Source: Selaginella moellendorffii
Lineage: Eukaryota; Streptophyta; Lycopodiopsida; Selaginellales; Selaginellaceae
Direction of reading: 5' to 3'
Length of the DNA: 64,000 nucleotides
Assembly (NCBI RefSeq): GCF_000143415.4
Contig: NW_003314323.1
Span: 562,499 to 626,498 of the forward strand
Shown: in pieces, positions 9,670-20,166 of the stretch
How positions within the stretch are numbered: position 1 is the stretch's first letter
How the letters are laid out: each line of letters starts with the position of its first letter
The notes under the pieces: model-generated
Told to the model about the DNA's origin: nothing
Seen by the model: only the letters and a program-made list of their open reading frames with translations
The model's database searches: none
Translations under genes and position numbers: made by a program

Positions 9670-11886
9670 TCACAGCCTAGATTCCAGCTTCTTTCGGACG
9701 AGGCCTTCCTGTGTTGCGGAAACCACCAGCTAGAAACGAATTGCGAACGTTGATACTTCACAGTGGAAGAAAACTTAAGGAAAATACCTTTCCTTGTCTC
9801 GAGTAAATATGGCCAGAGACAAATGCTCGACCTGATGCGGCACGGGGACTCTCCATCTGCAATGAGAAACTGTGAACACACGAAGAAAGTAAATTTGCAG
9901 TACCGAGAAGAGGTGCCAGTCAGTTGCTTTGACAGAAGTGTGGAACCATAGCCTGACAGCACAAAAATCAATAAACAAAAGTTTATGTTTTTGATGATCA
10001 CAACTTACGAATGATCCATACTGAGTACTTTGATGTCTGTAAAAATCCCAGTTGGTCCGGATGTCCAGCCGTGGGGCCTAAAAGCCGACTCGAGAAAAAT
10101 CCAATCGGAAGCATAGGCCAGGATACAGCTGCTTACACAAAACAAAATACTAAAAAAGTCATGAAAATCACAATGGTGGCTTGTTTTTACCGGTGTAACG
10201 CTTGATCATCCGGAAGCGTACCTTTGGCTCGAAACCATAACGCCAGTCTAACAAACATCAAATTAAAACGCGTCCACTCTTATCTTATTCTCTACCTTGA
10301 CTCGCATGGTTCCGGGTCCACTTCATCAAAGTCGTCGCAACGACGCAAATCCAGAGGGTGTTCTTTGGAAGAATTGTTCTTCAGGAGTTCCTTCTTTGAT
10401 CTGTGAACAAATGGATTTAAGCTTTAGAGCAAGAAGAAACATAAGTTTACAGTGAAAGGCGAGGGTCCGAGAGGTAGCGCTGCTGAGCAATTTCTTCGGG
10501 TACCAGCTGTGCAAATAAAACTCTTTCTTAAGAGCGAAATATGCAAAGGTAAGAAATTAATACCTCCTCAGGTGGTGGCACACAAGGCACGGGAAGCTGG
10601 TGTTCAGCGCCACTCTCTCCCCTCTAAAAAAGATTAGAAGTAAAAAGCAAAGAAGAGAAAAGAAACGTTCATCAGCAAAACAATGGATTTTCATATCGCA
10701 CCCGAAATGATGCAGTCATTGTGAAGATAATTTGGTCGCTTTGGAATGCACTCACGGATCGATTTGCAAAGTTGTATCCATCCCGGATTCTTTGGACGCG
10801 ATAAATTATTGGGACTGCAAGAAAATCATAGCGACAACGATGAAAAACTCGTTACAAGCAAGGTAAAATAATCTATATGACAGAAAACCCATCCAGACTT
10901 ACTGCTTTTATCACCGGGAAATAGAAAATACGAGTGGAGGCTGTGTACCAGCAAGAAAGGATTTACGGACTTGCTCGCCGCAGCCAAAGCCTGCAACAGA
11001 AGAATTACAAGACGTAATATGGTTTCTCGTCATTCAAGTTTTGAGACTAAGCACAAACTTGCCCAACTAGTTGCCCTCCAAATATCTGCTTGAATTCTAC
11101 AAGATTAGGATTAGAGAATCCACGGTAAAAATCGATCTGAAAACGAAGAAAAAACCAAAACAATAGGTAAAAGAAAAGCAAACATTTTTAAAAAATGGCG
11201 GACCTCCACTTTTTCGAGTTGTAGAAGTTTTTCTATGACACTCGTTCCACCGGGTGTCCAAATATGTTTGGTATGAATCAGCGCAGTATCAGCAGAGTTG
11301 AGAACCAAGAAAACAACCTGGGGAAATAAATTGAAAGAATTAACACCCAGAAAACATAAGTAAAAAATGTTCCATGATTCACCTTGCCACTCGCTGTAGC
11401 ACCTTGGAGCTCTTCTTGAGTTACTAGAAAGAAGATACCATAAGAAAATAATGCAAAGCTTACACACAAAACACTAACCAAAACCTCCTCGACTCAGGAT
11501 TTTTACGCTTGAATTCCCTGTGTCAAGCACAAGCTAAAAGTCGCGTTCAAGTTAAAGAGAGAAAGCAACATTTTTCTTCTTTCTTTCTCGTTACCTCTCC
11601 ACTCCAAACAATGTAGACTCCGCGAGGAAGATTTGAAAGCTCTAATGGTACTGAAAAAAAAAAGCTAGACACCAAGAAATAAAGGCAAAAAAAATACTTA
11701 CAACACTCTTTTGGTTGCACAGCAAGAGCTAATCTTTCAAACGCAGTGATTGGGAGCTGCTGGAAGCTTGGAATCGAGCCCAGAAATTCGAGAACTAAAA
11801 CAATGGATGAGAAGTGGTAGAGAAATGCGTTTGTTACCTTGCGACAGTGTGACTCCCGTCCCATTGATCCGGAAGAGATCGCCCAT
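9670..11886 (-). CDS. Acyl-CoA thioesterase II with N-terminal cyclic-nucleotide-binding-like domain
   Basis: About twelve small exons on the reverse strand. The start is ATG at 11886 (MGDLFRINGTGVTLSQ). Exon 2 encodes VLEFLGSIPSFQQLP and AFERLALAV, the start of the cNMP-binding-like domain of plant acyl-CoA thioesterases. Later exons encode SVIEKLLQLEKVEV, DFYRGFSNPN, FKQIFGGQLVGQ, ALAAASKSV, LLVHSLHSYFLFPGD, VPIIYRVQRIRDGYNFANR and IIFTMTASF: the first hot-dog fold. LWFRAKGTLPDDQALHR, ILAYASDW, LSMDHS, LWFHTSVKATDWHLFS and GRAFVSGHIYSRQGK form the second. The final exon (LVVSATQEGL) ends at TGA 9672-9670. Such enzymes hydrolyse acyl-CoA to acid and CoA, usually in peroxisomes; the last residues (SRL) fit a PTS1 peroxisomal signal. 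Exon calls come from reading GT/AG sites, and one or two borders could shift. Confidence 0.85.
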
Positions 11887-11984
11887 TTAGGGTTTATGAT
11901 CATTAGGGTTTATGGGCAACGAGCAAAAACGAAGCAAAAAAGAAGAAAATGGGGCTTCTGGTTATTTAGGGTTTATCGTTGGTC
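11887..11984. promoter_or_regulatory. Short bidirectional promoter with telo-boxes
   Basis: Only 98 bp separate the ATGs of the thioesterase (reverse) and the CWF19-like gene (forward). This gap holds three telo-box cores (TAGGGTTT) at 11888-11895, 11904-11911 and 11967-11974. In plants, telo-boxes near transcription starts mark many housekeeping and translation-related genes. Shared regulation is inference; transcription starts are not visible. Confidence 0.6.
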
Positions 11985-14419
11985 ATGTCGCAACCAAGAA
12001 TCCTCCTGTGTGGGGATGTTGTGGGACGATTGGATCAGCTCTTCAAGCGCGTCGCCGCTGTAAGATCCCCGCTCCATTGCTGCATTGTGTGCTGATCGCT
12101 GGCTCTCTTTGGCGATCGATTCAGGTAAACACGGCCAATGGGCCATTCGATGCGCTCTTTTGCGTGGGGCAGTTCTTTCCACTGGACGAACACGGCGTGT
12201 CCCAAGTGAGGGAATACATCGATGGCGCCAAGGAAATTCCTCTCCCCACGTATTTCACGGGGAATTATGGAGAGGAGGCTTTGCAATTGCTGGCACCGGC
12301 AAAAGATCGTGGCCTCGTCTCAGAGCCGGTGGTCGTCTCCAAAAATCTATTTTGGCTTCGAGGAAGTGGTGTGGTATTCGTTCATGGTACGTGTTCTTTC
12401 TTTTTTCTCTTTTTGCTCTGTTTGCTAAGACGGACTTTGTGTATGGAAGAACTTCGTATCGCGTTTCTAAGTGGAAAGTCCGATGCTTTAGCCTACGAAG
12501 ATGCAAAGCTTGCAGCGGACGTGGGGGCATTTCATCAGGATGATGTCGATGCTTTGCGAGCTCTGGCGGACGATTCTCAAGTCATCGATTTGTTTCTCAC
12601 ATATCCTTGCTATGTTTCTCCTAATCTTTTTTCTTTCTCTTTGGTCGTTTGGTCTTAACGTTCACACTAATGACTGGCCTCAAGGAGTGCTATCTGGAAG
12701 CAAAGGGGAGATACCAAGCGAAAATGTTTCTGGGAATCCAGTCATAGCAGAGCTAGCGGCAGAGCTCAGGCCTCGGTAAGACGTCTCACTAAAACTATAA
12801 ACACTATTAAAGGGCCTGCATTTCTTTTCCTTGCAGGTACCACGTTGCTGGATCAGAAGGCGTATTCTTTACACGGGAGCCTTATACCAACCAAGGTGTG
12901 CCTCACGTAACGCGATTTGTGGCTCTGGGAGTCGTGGGGAATGATAAGAAACAGGTATGGTTGTGCTTAAACCGAGTGCTAATCTAAGGATTTCTTTTTT
13001 CATTCTAACTTGCAGAAATATCTACATGCTCTTTCTCCAACACCAGCTTCAAAGTTGTCAAGCGAAGAGCTTGCTGTTACTCCTCCAAACAGCACTCTTT
13101 CTCCGTATGAGAATCGTCCCTCGAGTAAAAAGCGTCCCTTGTCCGAGATGACACCGTCGTCGCAGTCCGAGGGACAATTCTGGCGTTACGACACGTCCGA
13201 TGCGAAGAAGACCAAGCGAGTGGAGGGAGCATGCTTCGATTTTGTCACCAAGGGCTCGTGTGCTCGTGGGGACAGATGCAAGTTTAAGCACACGTTTGAA
13301 AACGGTGTGCTTATTCCAAAACGATCCTGCTACGATTTTATCACAAAAGGAAGCTGCGAGCGGGGCTCGGAGTGCCGATATCTACATTCATCAGATGAGA
13401 ATGCAAGCTCTGCGGCAGCAGACAACGAACAACAGCTTCCACCAGGTTCTTGTTTCAACTTTTTCAAGAAAGGAAGCTGTGAGAAGGGAGATGACTGCAG
13501 GTAATGGCTCTGTTGTATCTCTTTTGCTTTTTTTTCTAACATATAAGTTCTGAACAGATTTAGCCATTCTTTGGAAAGAAAGCAACAAGAATGCTGGTTT
13601 TGTTTGGCGAGCCCAAACGTCGAGACACATCTGGTTGCGAGCGTTGGAGATCATTGCTACGTTGCGCTTGCGAAAGGGCCTCTGATGGACAAGCACATGC
13701 TGATAGTTCCCATTGAACACACGCCGTCCGCCGTGTGTGTGTCACGAGAGGTCGAGAAGGAGCTCGAGATGTACAAAGACTCGCTCCGCAAGTTTTTTGA
13801 GAGCCAGGGATCGTCCATTATCATATTCGAGAGATACATCAACATAAGAGCAGGAACTCACGCGCATGTACAGGTACTATGGTCGCTCTTTATTTTACGC
13901 TCCTTTAACAGTGTGTTTTTCTTTTCTTTTCTTTTTTATCTTCCAGGTAGTTCCTGTTTCATCGTCAGCAGCAGCGTCCTGCCGTGAAGCATTTGATGCA
14001 GCTGCAAGCGAGCTAGGATTCTCGTTTATCATAATGCGTAGTAAGGATCTCGATCTTCCCCTTTGTTCGTATGCATTAAATTCTTGTTTCTTTACAGGAA
14101 GCCAGTCCAATGACTTGAGACGTTTGCTGGACAGAGTAAACTACTTCGTTGTTGAGCTTCCCGATGGAACGACATTGGCTCATCCCTGTGCTGCCGGAGA
14201 GAAAATGCCAATGCAGTTTGGACGTGAGGTAAAGCTGAATTTATCCATGCATCTCTTTGCTCTAGACTACAATTCCCTTCTCAGGTGCTAGCAGGCCTTC
14301 TTGGCACGCCAGAGAAAACGGACTGGAAGGCTTGCAAGCTAACCAAGGACGAGGAAACCAAACTGGTGGAAGACTTCAAGCAGCAGTTCCAAGCATTCGA
14401 TCCGATGCAGTACCCGTAG
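11985..14419 (+). CDS. CWF19-like protein with CCCH zinc fingers (CWF19L1 type)
   Basis: Ten exons join in frame to 624 aa: 11985-12059, 12125-12386, 12450-12600, 12668-12775, 12837-12954, 13016-13500, 13558-13873, 13947-14040, 14098-14228, 14285-14419. The N-terminus (ILLCGDVVGRLDQLFKRV, LFCVGQFF, YFTGNYG) is the CwfJ metallophosphoesterase-like domain. Three CCCH fingers follow (CFDFVTKGSCARGDRCKFKH, a CYDF...CRYLH finger, and CFNFFKKGSCEKGDDC completed by RFSH in the next exon). The HIT-like CwfJ_C1 domain contains CWFCLASPNVETHLV, DKHMLIVPIEHTP and GTHAHVQVVPV, and CwfJ_C2 closes the protein. This is the plant CWF19L1-like architecture, linked to spliceosome or RNA-lariat processing. The chosen ATG gives the exact conserved N-terminus; an upstream ATG at 11912 is in another frame. 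Intron 3 looks U12-type. Confidence 0.92.
12601..12667 (+). other. U12-type AT-AC intron
   Basis: No GT-AG pair can join LFLT to NDWPQG here. Removing 12601-12667 does so exactly: exon ...CTCAC | T AAT GAC TGG. The intron begins ATATCCTT, the U12 AT-AC donor consensus. It has GTCTTAAC (close to the TCCTTAAC branch consensus) 9-10 nt before its end, and it ends in AC. All three signals and the restored reading frame agree. Confidence 0.88.
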
Positions 14420-15106
14420 CTCGATTGAGTAAGAGACAGCTTCGTTTCAAGATTGAGTAAAACGCTCTTCCATGTTTTTTCTCAGGTGGACGTTGCAAGA
14501 AAGAAAGAAAAAAGGAAACATTGTAAGGGAACCTGTAGCCATCGGTAAAAGGAAAACAATTTTGACAGCCCAAGTTTTCAGTAGCCGGTCCCGAGGACGA
14601 GATAAACATTTGATCCCTGTCCTCGACCACTATGTAGTAAATTAAGAAATCATTTTCTTCTTCAAGTGGTAGTCACTAGTTACAAAAAACAAAATAAATA
14701 AATAAATAGAATTCCAGAAACTGTAATGAATATATAGAGCTCTTTTATAAGGACAAGATCTCTCCAGTATCATGAAGGCAAAGATCTCTCCAATAGGAAT
14801 AAGACAACTTTGACTGCTTCATGAGTCTCTGGCTGGAGGGTATGTGGAATGGAGAAAACAATAAACGAAATATCTAACGTGTGCCAAACAAGGAATGCGA
14901 CTGATCGAGATGGACAACAACAACGTGGAAATTACAAGCTGTTTCGCAATCAATGTCTTATATTGGAGTCCCAAGTACATCCTCTCCACTGGGCCACCCA
15001 TGCTTTCACCAAACTAGTACTATTGATAAGATCGCCCACTTGGACATCCTATTGGAAATATCACCCACTTGGACAATATAAGTACCAACCTGAGGAACAT
15101 GAGAAC
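14420..15106. other. Intergenic stretch between CWF19-like and PPR genes
   Basis: 3' flank of the CWF19-like gene and 5' flank of the PPR gene. It contains an AATAAATAAATAAATAG run near 14692-14709 that could serve as a polyadenylation region. The PPR frame is open upstream to 14849, so an N-terminal extension is possible. Nothing else recognised. Confidence 0.4.
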
Positions 15107-17719
15107 ATGGACGAGGAGATTGAGCTCGTCCGGCTCATCGATTCATGCAAGTCACTCTCCACGGCCCAATCCCTCCACTCGCGGATAAAACACACCAAAA
15201 ACACGTTTCTTCTCAACAAGATCATCCAAATGTACGCAAAGTGTGGGAGTGTCACTCATGCTCGCAGTGTTTTCGACAGCATCGCCACCAAAAACACTAT
15301 GTCATGGGATTTCATGCTTGCGGCCTACGCTGGGAATGCCCAGGTCGAGGATGCAGCAGACTTCTTCTCCAAGATGCCCAGGAAAAGCGTCGTTTCGTGC
15401 ACAGCAATGATCGTTGCGTTCTCCCAGAGTGGCCACCTTCGTGACGCAAAGAACACATTCGATGAGATGCCCGAAAGAGATGCTATTTGCTGGAATGCAA
15501 TGCTTTCTGCATATGCCCGAACTGGGCATCTGCAAGAAACACAGGATCTGTTTGAAAAGATGCCTGAAAAGAATGTTGCGGCTTGGAACGTTCTTCTTTC
15601 GGCTTATGGCCAAAACTCGAGCACTGAGATCGCGAAAAGGGTGTTTTATGATATGCCACAACTGAATGTCTCGTCTTGGAACACACTGCTTTGCACATAT
15701 GCCCACAAAGGGCATATCGTTGAGGCGAAAGACATATTTGATTCAATGCCGGAGAGGGATCTCATCTCTTGGAAGGCTCTTTTATCCGGATATTCGCAAA
15801 ACGGGCTCGTGGAAGAAGCAAAGAAAACTTTAGAGAAAATGCCAGTGAAAGATATCGTGGCATCAAATGCAATGCTCTCGGCGTATACCCAAGGAGGGCA
15901 CCTGGAACAAGCGAAAGAAATGTTCGATCAAATGGACGAACAAAACATTGTGTCGTGGACGACAATTGTAACTGCTTACGCACAGAGTGGGAATCTCCGG
16001 GATGCCAAGCACATTTTTGACAAAATGCCGCAGCGGGACATCGTATCCTGGAACTCTATGATAGCGGCTTATGCCCAAAACGGGCATCTTCACGAAGCCT
16101 TGGAGCTTTTCGACGAGATGCCGCAGGCAAACTTAACGTCCTGGAACACAATTCTTTCGGTCTTGTCTTTGCAGGAGAAAATATTCCGCGTTAAGGAAGT
16201 TTTCGATTCGATGCCAAAGCACGACGTTGTCTCCTGGAACACACTTTTAACAGCGTATGCCCACAATGGGCAGCTGGAGAAAGCAAAGGAGACCTTCGAT
16301 TTAATCCCCCACAAGAACCTTGTGTCTTGGAAAGCCATGCTTTCGGCTTTCTACCAGCACAAGAATTTGGATCAAGCAAAAGCGCTGTTTGATCTCATGC
16401 CAGACCGTGATCTAGTGTCTTACAATGCGATGCTTGCTGCTTATGCCCAGAGCGGGCATATCCACGAAGCAAAGCAAGTTTTCGACGCAATGTCGCAGAG
16501 AAATCTCATCTCCTGGACTGCCATGCTTGCTGCATACTCTCAAAACAATCTCCTCGACAAGGCAAAGCTCATCTTTGATGAGATGCCGGATCGGAATCTC
16601 GTCTCTTGGACGGTGATGCTCTCGGCATATGCTCAAAACGGCAAGCTCGAGGAAGCAAAGCTCCTGTTTGACCAGATTCCACGTCAAGATTCCGTCTCAC
16701 GCACCGCCATGATCGCGGCCTATGCCCAAAACGGGCATTTGGACGAGGCCAAGGCTATGTTCTTGAGCAGCAAAGATGATGGTAGTGAAGAACACGATGC
16801 GAACGAAATCTCTTGCTCGGCATTGCTCGCTGCTTACACGAGACACGGCTGCCCGGATCGAGCGATAGATATCGATCCAACTCCAAGTGATCCAGTCTCT
16901 CAAACAGCGATCCTCTCGGCCTACGCGAGAACCGGCTTGATCGACAAGGCTCGAGAGATCTTCCTCGAAGCGCCCAAAGAGAACCTCATCGTCTGGAACG
17001 CGATGCTCTCGGCCTATGCCCAGAGTGGATCCCTGGACGAAGCCCAGCACCTCTTCCACCAAATGCCGCAGAGAAATCTCATCTCCTGGACGACGATGCT
17101 GGTGGGCTTCTCCCAGATCGGCCATCGGATGGATCGAGTCAGGCGATTCTTCGATTCCATGCCCGAGAAGGACTCCATCGCGTGGAGCGCGACGCTCGCG
17201 GCCTATGCCCACAAGGGACATCCCATCCATGCCGCGAACCTCTTCGCGGAGATCAAAGCCATGGATTCCACCGAGCAGAGCTGCTTCGCGTCGGCGATCC
17301 ACGCTTGCGGCCACGAGGGCGACGTGAATCGCGGCAGGCAATGCTTCGTGTCCATGGCCATGGATTTTGGAATCGAGGCGAGGAAGCAGCACTACACCTG
17401 CCTGATCGATCTCCTGGGGCGAGCTGGGTACCTGATCGCGGCGGCGGAGCTCATCGATAGCATGCCATTCGTGCCGGATTCGCTCGAGTGGACGTCGCTG
17501 CTGGGATCCGCAGCGAGCTATCGCAGCGCCCAGCACGGGATCAAGGCTGCCAAGCACATCCTCCGCTCGGATCCCAAGAACACCGCCGCGTACGTGTTGC
17601 TGGGGAACCTCTCCGCGAGGCAGCGATTGGAATCAATCGCGCGGATCGACCAGGAACGTCACCTGGAAGAGAGATACTCGAAACATTCCAGACTCGCCAA
17701 TAGGAGCTTGCCACGTTGA
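15107..17719 (+). CDS. PLS-class pentatricopeptide repeat protein
   Basis: Single-exon frame of 870 aa from the ATG at 15107 (MDEEIELVRLIDSC); an in-frame ATG at 14849 would add 86 residues. More than 20 short S-type repeats follow with the pattern VSWN.MLSAYAQNGHL.EAK..FD.MP.RD. The C-terminal part (CGHEGDVNRGRQCF, HYTCLIDLLGRAGYL, SMPFVPDSLEWTSLLG, KNTAAYVLLGNLSA) is E-type, with no DYW deaminase. Such proteins bind organellar RNA in a sequence-specific way and act in C-to-U editing; lycophyte organelles are edited heavily. E-only proteins usually recruit a DYW partner. No clear transit peptide with the 15107 start; the upstream extension could provide one. Repeats are unusually uniform and short, suggesting recent internal expansion. 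Confidence 0.9.
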   Translation: MDEEIELVRLIDSCKSLSTAQSLHSRIKHTKNTFLLNKIIQMYAKCGSVTHARSVFDSIATKNTMSWDFMLAAYAGNAQVEDAADFFSKMPRKSVVSCTAMIVAFSQSGHLRDAKNTFDEMPERDAICWNAMLSAYARTGHLQETQDLFEKMPEKNVAAWNVLLSAYGQNSSTEIAKRVFYDMPQLNVSSWNTLLCTYAHKGHIVEAKDIFDSMPERDLISWKALLSGYSQNGLVEEAKKTLEKMPVKDIVASNAMLSAYTQGGHLEQAKEMFDQMDEQNIVSWTTIVTAYAQSGNLRDAKHIFDKMPQRDIVSWNSMIAAYAQNGHLHEALELFDEMPQANLTSWNTILSVLSLQEKIFRVKEVFDSMPKHDVVSWNTLLTAYAHNGQLEKAKETFDLIPHKNLVSWKAMLSAFYQHKNLDQAKALFDLMPDRDLVSYNAMLAAYAQSGHIHEAKQVFDAMSQRNLISWTAMLAAYSQNNLLDKAKLIFDEMPDRNLVSWTVMLSAYAQNGKLEEAKLLFDQIPRQDSVSRTAMIAAYAQNGHLDEAKAMFLSSKDDGSEEHDANEISCSALLAAYTRHGCPDRAIDIDPTPSDPVSQTAILSAYARTGLIDKAREIFLEAPKENLIVWNAMLSAYAQSGSLDEAQHLFHQMPQRNLISWTTMLVGFSQIGHRMDRVRRFFDSMPEKDSIAWSATLAAYAHKGHPIHAANLFAEIKAMDSTEQSCFASAIHACGHEGDVNRGRQCFVSMAMDFGIEARKQHYTCLIDLLGRAGYLIAAAELIDSMPFVPDSLEWTSLLGSAASYRSAQHGIKAAKHILRSDPKNTAAYVLLGNLSARQRLESIARIDQERHLEERYSKHSRLANRSLPR

Positions 17720-18176
17720 GATATTTGGCCACGTTGGCAACTTCTGCGACGTGTACAAGGTGGCGTCGGCGTCGGCATTACAGTCCAATTTCAAATAAAT
17801 AGTTTGGCGACCGCTGTACTAGATCGCATACAGCGGTGACGATCTGACGGTTCCGATACGATTGCGATTCCGGAATTTCCAGCTAATGCCTAGGCACGGA
17901 ATAAAGTGTTCGTGAGAAGGAAAGGAGAGGGAAAGGGTTTTGCGCGCCTCTCAATCCTTTCCCTCTTCTATCCATGGAAGCAAGCGATAATTTCCAGATT
18001 TACGCTTGCATCCGGCGCTTCTAGCCATTGCTGGTGAGGAGCTGATGGGAAAATCTTTGAAAATTGCGCTACATTCTTCTAATTAGGCTTTCTCGCATGC
18101 TTTTGGGTGCTTTGACAACTCCTTGCGCAGGAATCAAGCAGGAAATCTCGAAATCTTTGATTCACAGCGCGAGACA
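17720..18176. promoter_or_regulatory. Upstream region and probable 5'-UTR intron of the KAI2-like gene
   Basis: The gap before the KAI2-like start contains a CT/GGAAAGG-rich stretch around 17920-17970. A good 3' splice site (ttgcgcag) at about 18130 suggests an intron in the 5' leader. An ATG at 18123 is in frame but would lie before this acceptor, so I prefer the start at 18177. Confidence 0.35.
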
Positions 18177-19285
18177 ATGTCGCTGATCGAGGCGCACAAC
18201 CTGAGGATCGTCGGGAATGGCCAGCGGATCGTCATCCTGAGCCATGGCTTTGGCACGGATCAATCGGTGTGGAAGCACCTCGTCCCCCACCTCGTCGATG
18301 AGTATCGCATGGTCCTCTTTGACATCATGGGCGCCGGCACCACCAACGCCGAGTTCTTCAGCTTCGAGCGCTATGCCACTCTCGCCGGCTATGCGCAGGA
18401 TCTCCTCTCCATCATCGACGAGCTGGAGATCGACTCGTGCATCTACGTCGGCCACTCGGTCTCGGGCATGATCGGCTGCCTGGCCGCCGCTGCTCGCCCC
18501 GAAATCTTCTCCAAGATCATCCTTCTCTCGGCCTCTCCCAGGTAAGAAATCCAGTTTACTTTCGATTATACGCATAGATCTCTCGCGATAGATTACGCAT
18601 AGATCTCTTTCTCTCTCTCTCTCTCTGAGCTCTCACAGAGCTCTCTCTAGCAGTTACTTAAATCACTGATAGCTTCTCTCTTCTATTCCAAGCTCTCTTC
18701 CTAGATTTCTAAGATCTCAAAGATCTCTTCCTTCTTTCTGAGATCTCCCATTCCAAATGGAGGATAGCTCTCCCTTTGGTAGTTTCTTTCTTTTGTCCAT
18801 ATGGAAAATGGATGGCTGATCTCGCGACTCTTCCAACTTTCTCCAGGTACTTGAACGATGAGAATTACTTCGGAGGCTTCGAGCAGCAGGATCTCAACGA
18901 GCTGTTTGACGCGATGCAATCCAACTTCAAGGCGTGGGTGTCCGGATTCGCTCCGCTGGTAGTGGGCGACGATATGGAATCGGCCACGGTCCAGGAATTC
19001 AGCCGCACGCTCTTCAACGTCCGCCCGGACATCGCCCTCGCCGTCGCCAAGAGCATCTTCCAGAGCGATTTCCGCCACATTCTTCCAGGAGTTTTTCCGC
19101 CCTGCCATATACTGCAAAGCAACAAGGATTTGGCGGTGCCCGTGGTTGTGTCCGACTACTTGGCGGCGAATTTGGGCGGAAAGACGGTGGTGGAGGTGCT
19201 CGCCGCCGAGGGGCACCTGCCGCAGCTCAGCGCCCCCGATGTCGTGATCCCAGTGTTGCTACGCCATCTGCAGATGGAGATCTAG
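18177..19285 (+). CDS. KAI2/D14-family alpha/beta-hydrolase receptor
   Basis: Two exons (18177-18541, 18847-19285) give 267 aa, matching the roughly 270 aa of KAI2. The nucleophile elbow GHSVSG places Ser94; Asp216 (SNKDLAVP) and His245 (EGHLPQLS) complete the triad. [12 protein letters not shown] near the oxyanion hole and VLFDIMGAG are family signatures. KAI2 proteins perceive karrikins and an unknown endogenous ligand and signal through MAX2 and SMXL proteins in seed plants. Lycophytes have KAI2 homologues but no canonical D14, so I name it KAI2-like by length and motifs. The single intron carries a CT microsatellite (about 18604-18630). Strong call on fold and family; ligand unknown. Confidence 0.92.
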
Positions 19286-19371
19286 TCTCTCTTCTTTTGA
19301 GCAAGTGATTTTAAAATTTAGTTGAAATTTAGGGTTCTTGAGATAGATTTTTAGGGTTCTTGTGTTCTACG

Positions 19372-20107
19372 ATGATCCGGCGGCTGGTCGGGCGCAATGC
19401 CGCTCATTTGCTGCGGAATCCACCACTCGGTAAGCCAATCACGGCCGCGGGGGGCCCTTTTTTATATAGAATTTCTGCCGCCAGGATCGAGAATCGGAGC
19501 TACCCCAGTGGCGGATTATATCGCGCAATCGATTGGTGAAGCCCAGTTGCCAGGATCAAGAATCGGATCTAGATCGATCGACAGCATGGTCCCATGGAGT
19601 GGAGCCGGCGCGAGACTCTTCGCCAAGGCGCCAAGGCAGCAGCCGATCAAAGTGGACGAGTTCCAGCACGAGGAGATCACGGGGCCGACGGTGGAGCGCG
19701 ATCTCTCCGCGACGGCGAACGAGCTGCGCGAATCCATCGACTCGATGCTCCAGTCCAATGTGAAGCTCAAGCGCGCCTTGATCGCGGTGGGGCTCGCGCA
19801 GCTCATCGCGGGATGGTGGGTGATTGCCAGCGATTACTCGGCGGAGACGCTGTGCCTGTGCCTCACGGCGCTGAGCGCCGGGTTGTCGCTCCATCTGGCG
19901 CTCCACCTCCACACCACGATGAAGCACGTCCCATTCTTCCAGAAGGTGGAGGAGCGCAGCCGGATGAGGATCATGACGCTGTCGATGCAAACGATCAAGG
20001 CGGTGGCGCTGATGATGAGCCGATCGAATGTGATCACGCGCTGCACGGCGATTGGATTGCTTGGCGCTTGTCTATATGAGGCTGTCCAGCCCAAGAAGGT
20101 CGCCTAG
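19372..20107 (+). CDS. Unknown membrane protein, tandem paralogue 1
   Basis: Exons 19372-19429 and 19485-20107 give 226 aa. The N-terminus (MIRRLVGRNAAHLL) is basic and amphipathic and looks mitochondrial. After a polar linker there is a helix (ELRESIDSMLQSNVKLKRALIAVG) running into a hydrophobic segment with GWWVIA, then a second hydrophobic stretch (LCLCLTALSAGLSLHLAL). A C-terminal hydrophobic segment follows (TAIGLLGACLYEAV). The neighbour at 20167 shares length, layout, the intron position, the L.ALQLLSGWW-type motif and the closing TGL.GA..YE segment, so the two arose by tandem duplication. I do not recognise the family. Telo-box-like TTAGGGTTC repeats precede the start. Confidence 0.7.
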
Positions 20108-20166
20108 AACCCTAAAAGCACCCATTTCTTTCGACTAGCCTAGCCTAGGGTTTAAGGATCGAGGCG

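Noticed and set aside
11912-12658. 248-codon ORF starting upstream of the CWF19-like gene
   Set aside because: Its first part is out of frame with the conserved CwfJ N-terminus and crosses an intron; the start at 11985 gives the family sequence exactly.
18604-18660. CT-repeat and 'gagctctcacagagctctc' palindrome in the KAI2-like intron
   Set aside because: Simple-sequence slippage within an intron; no evidence for a regulatory role.
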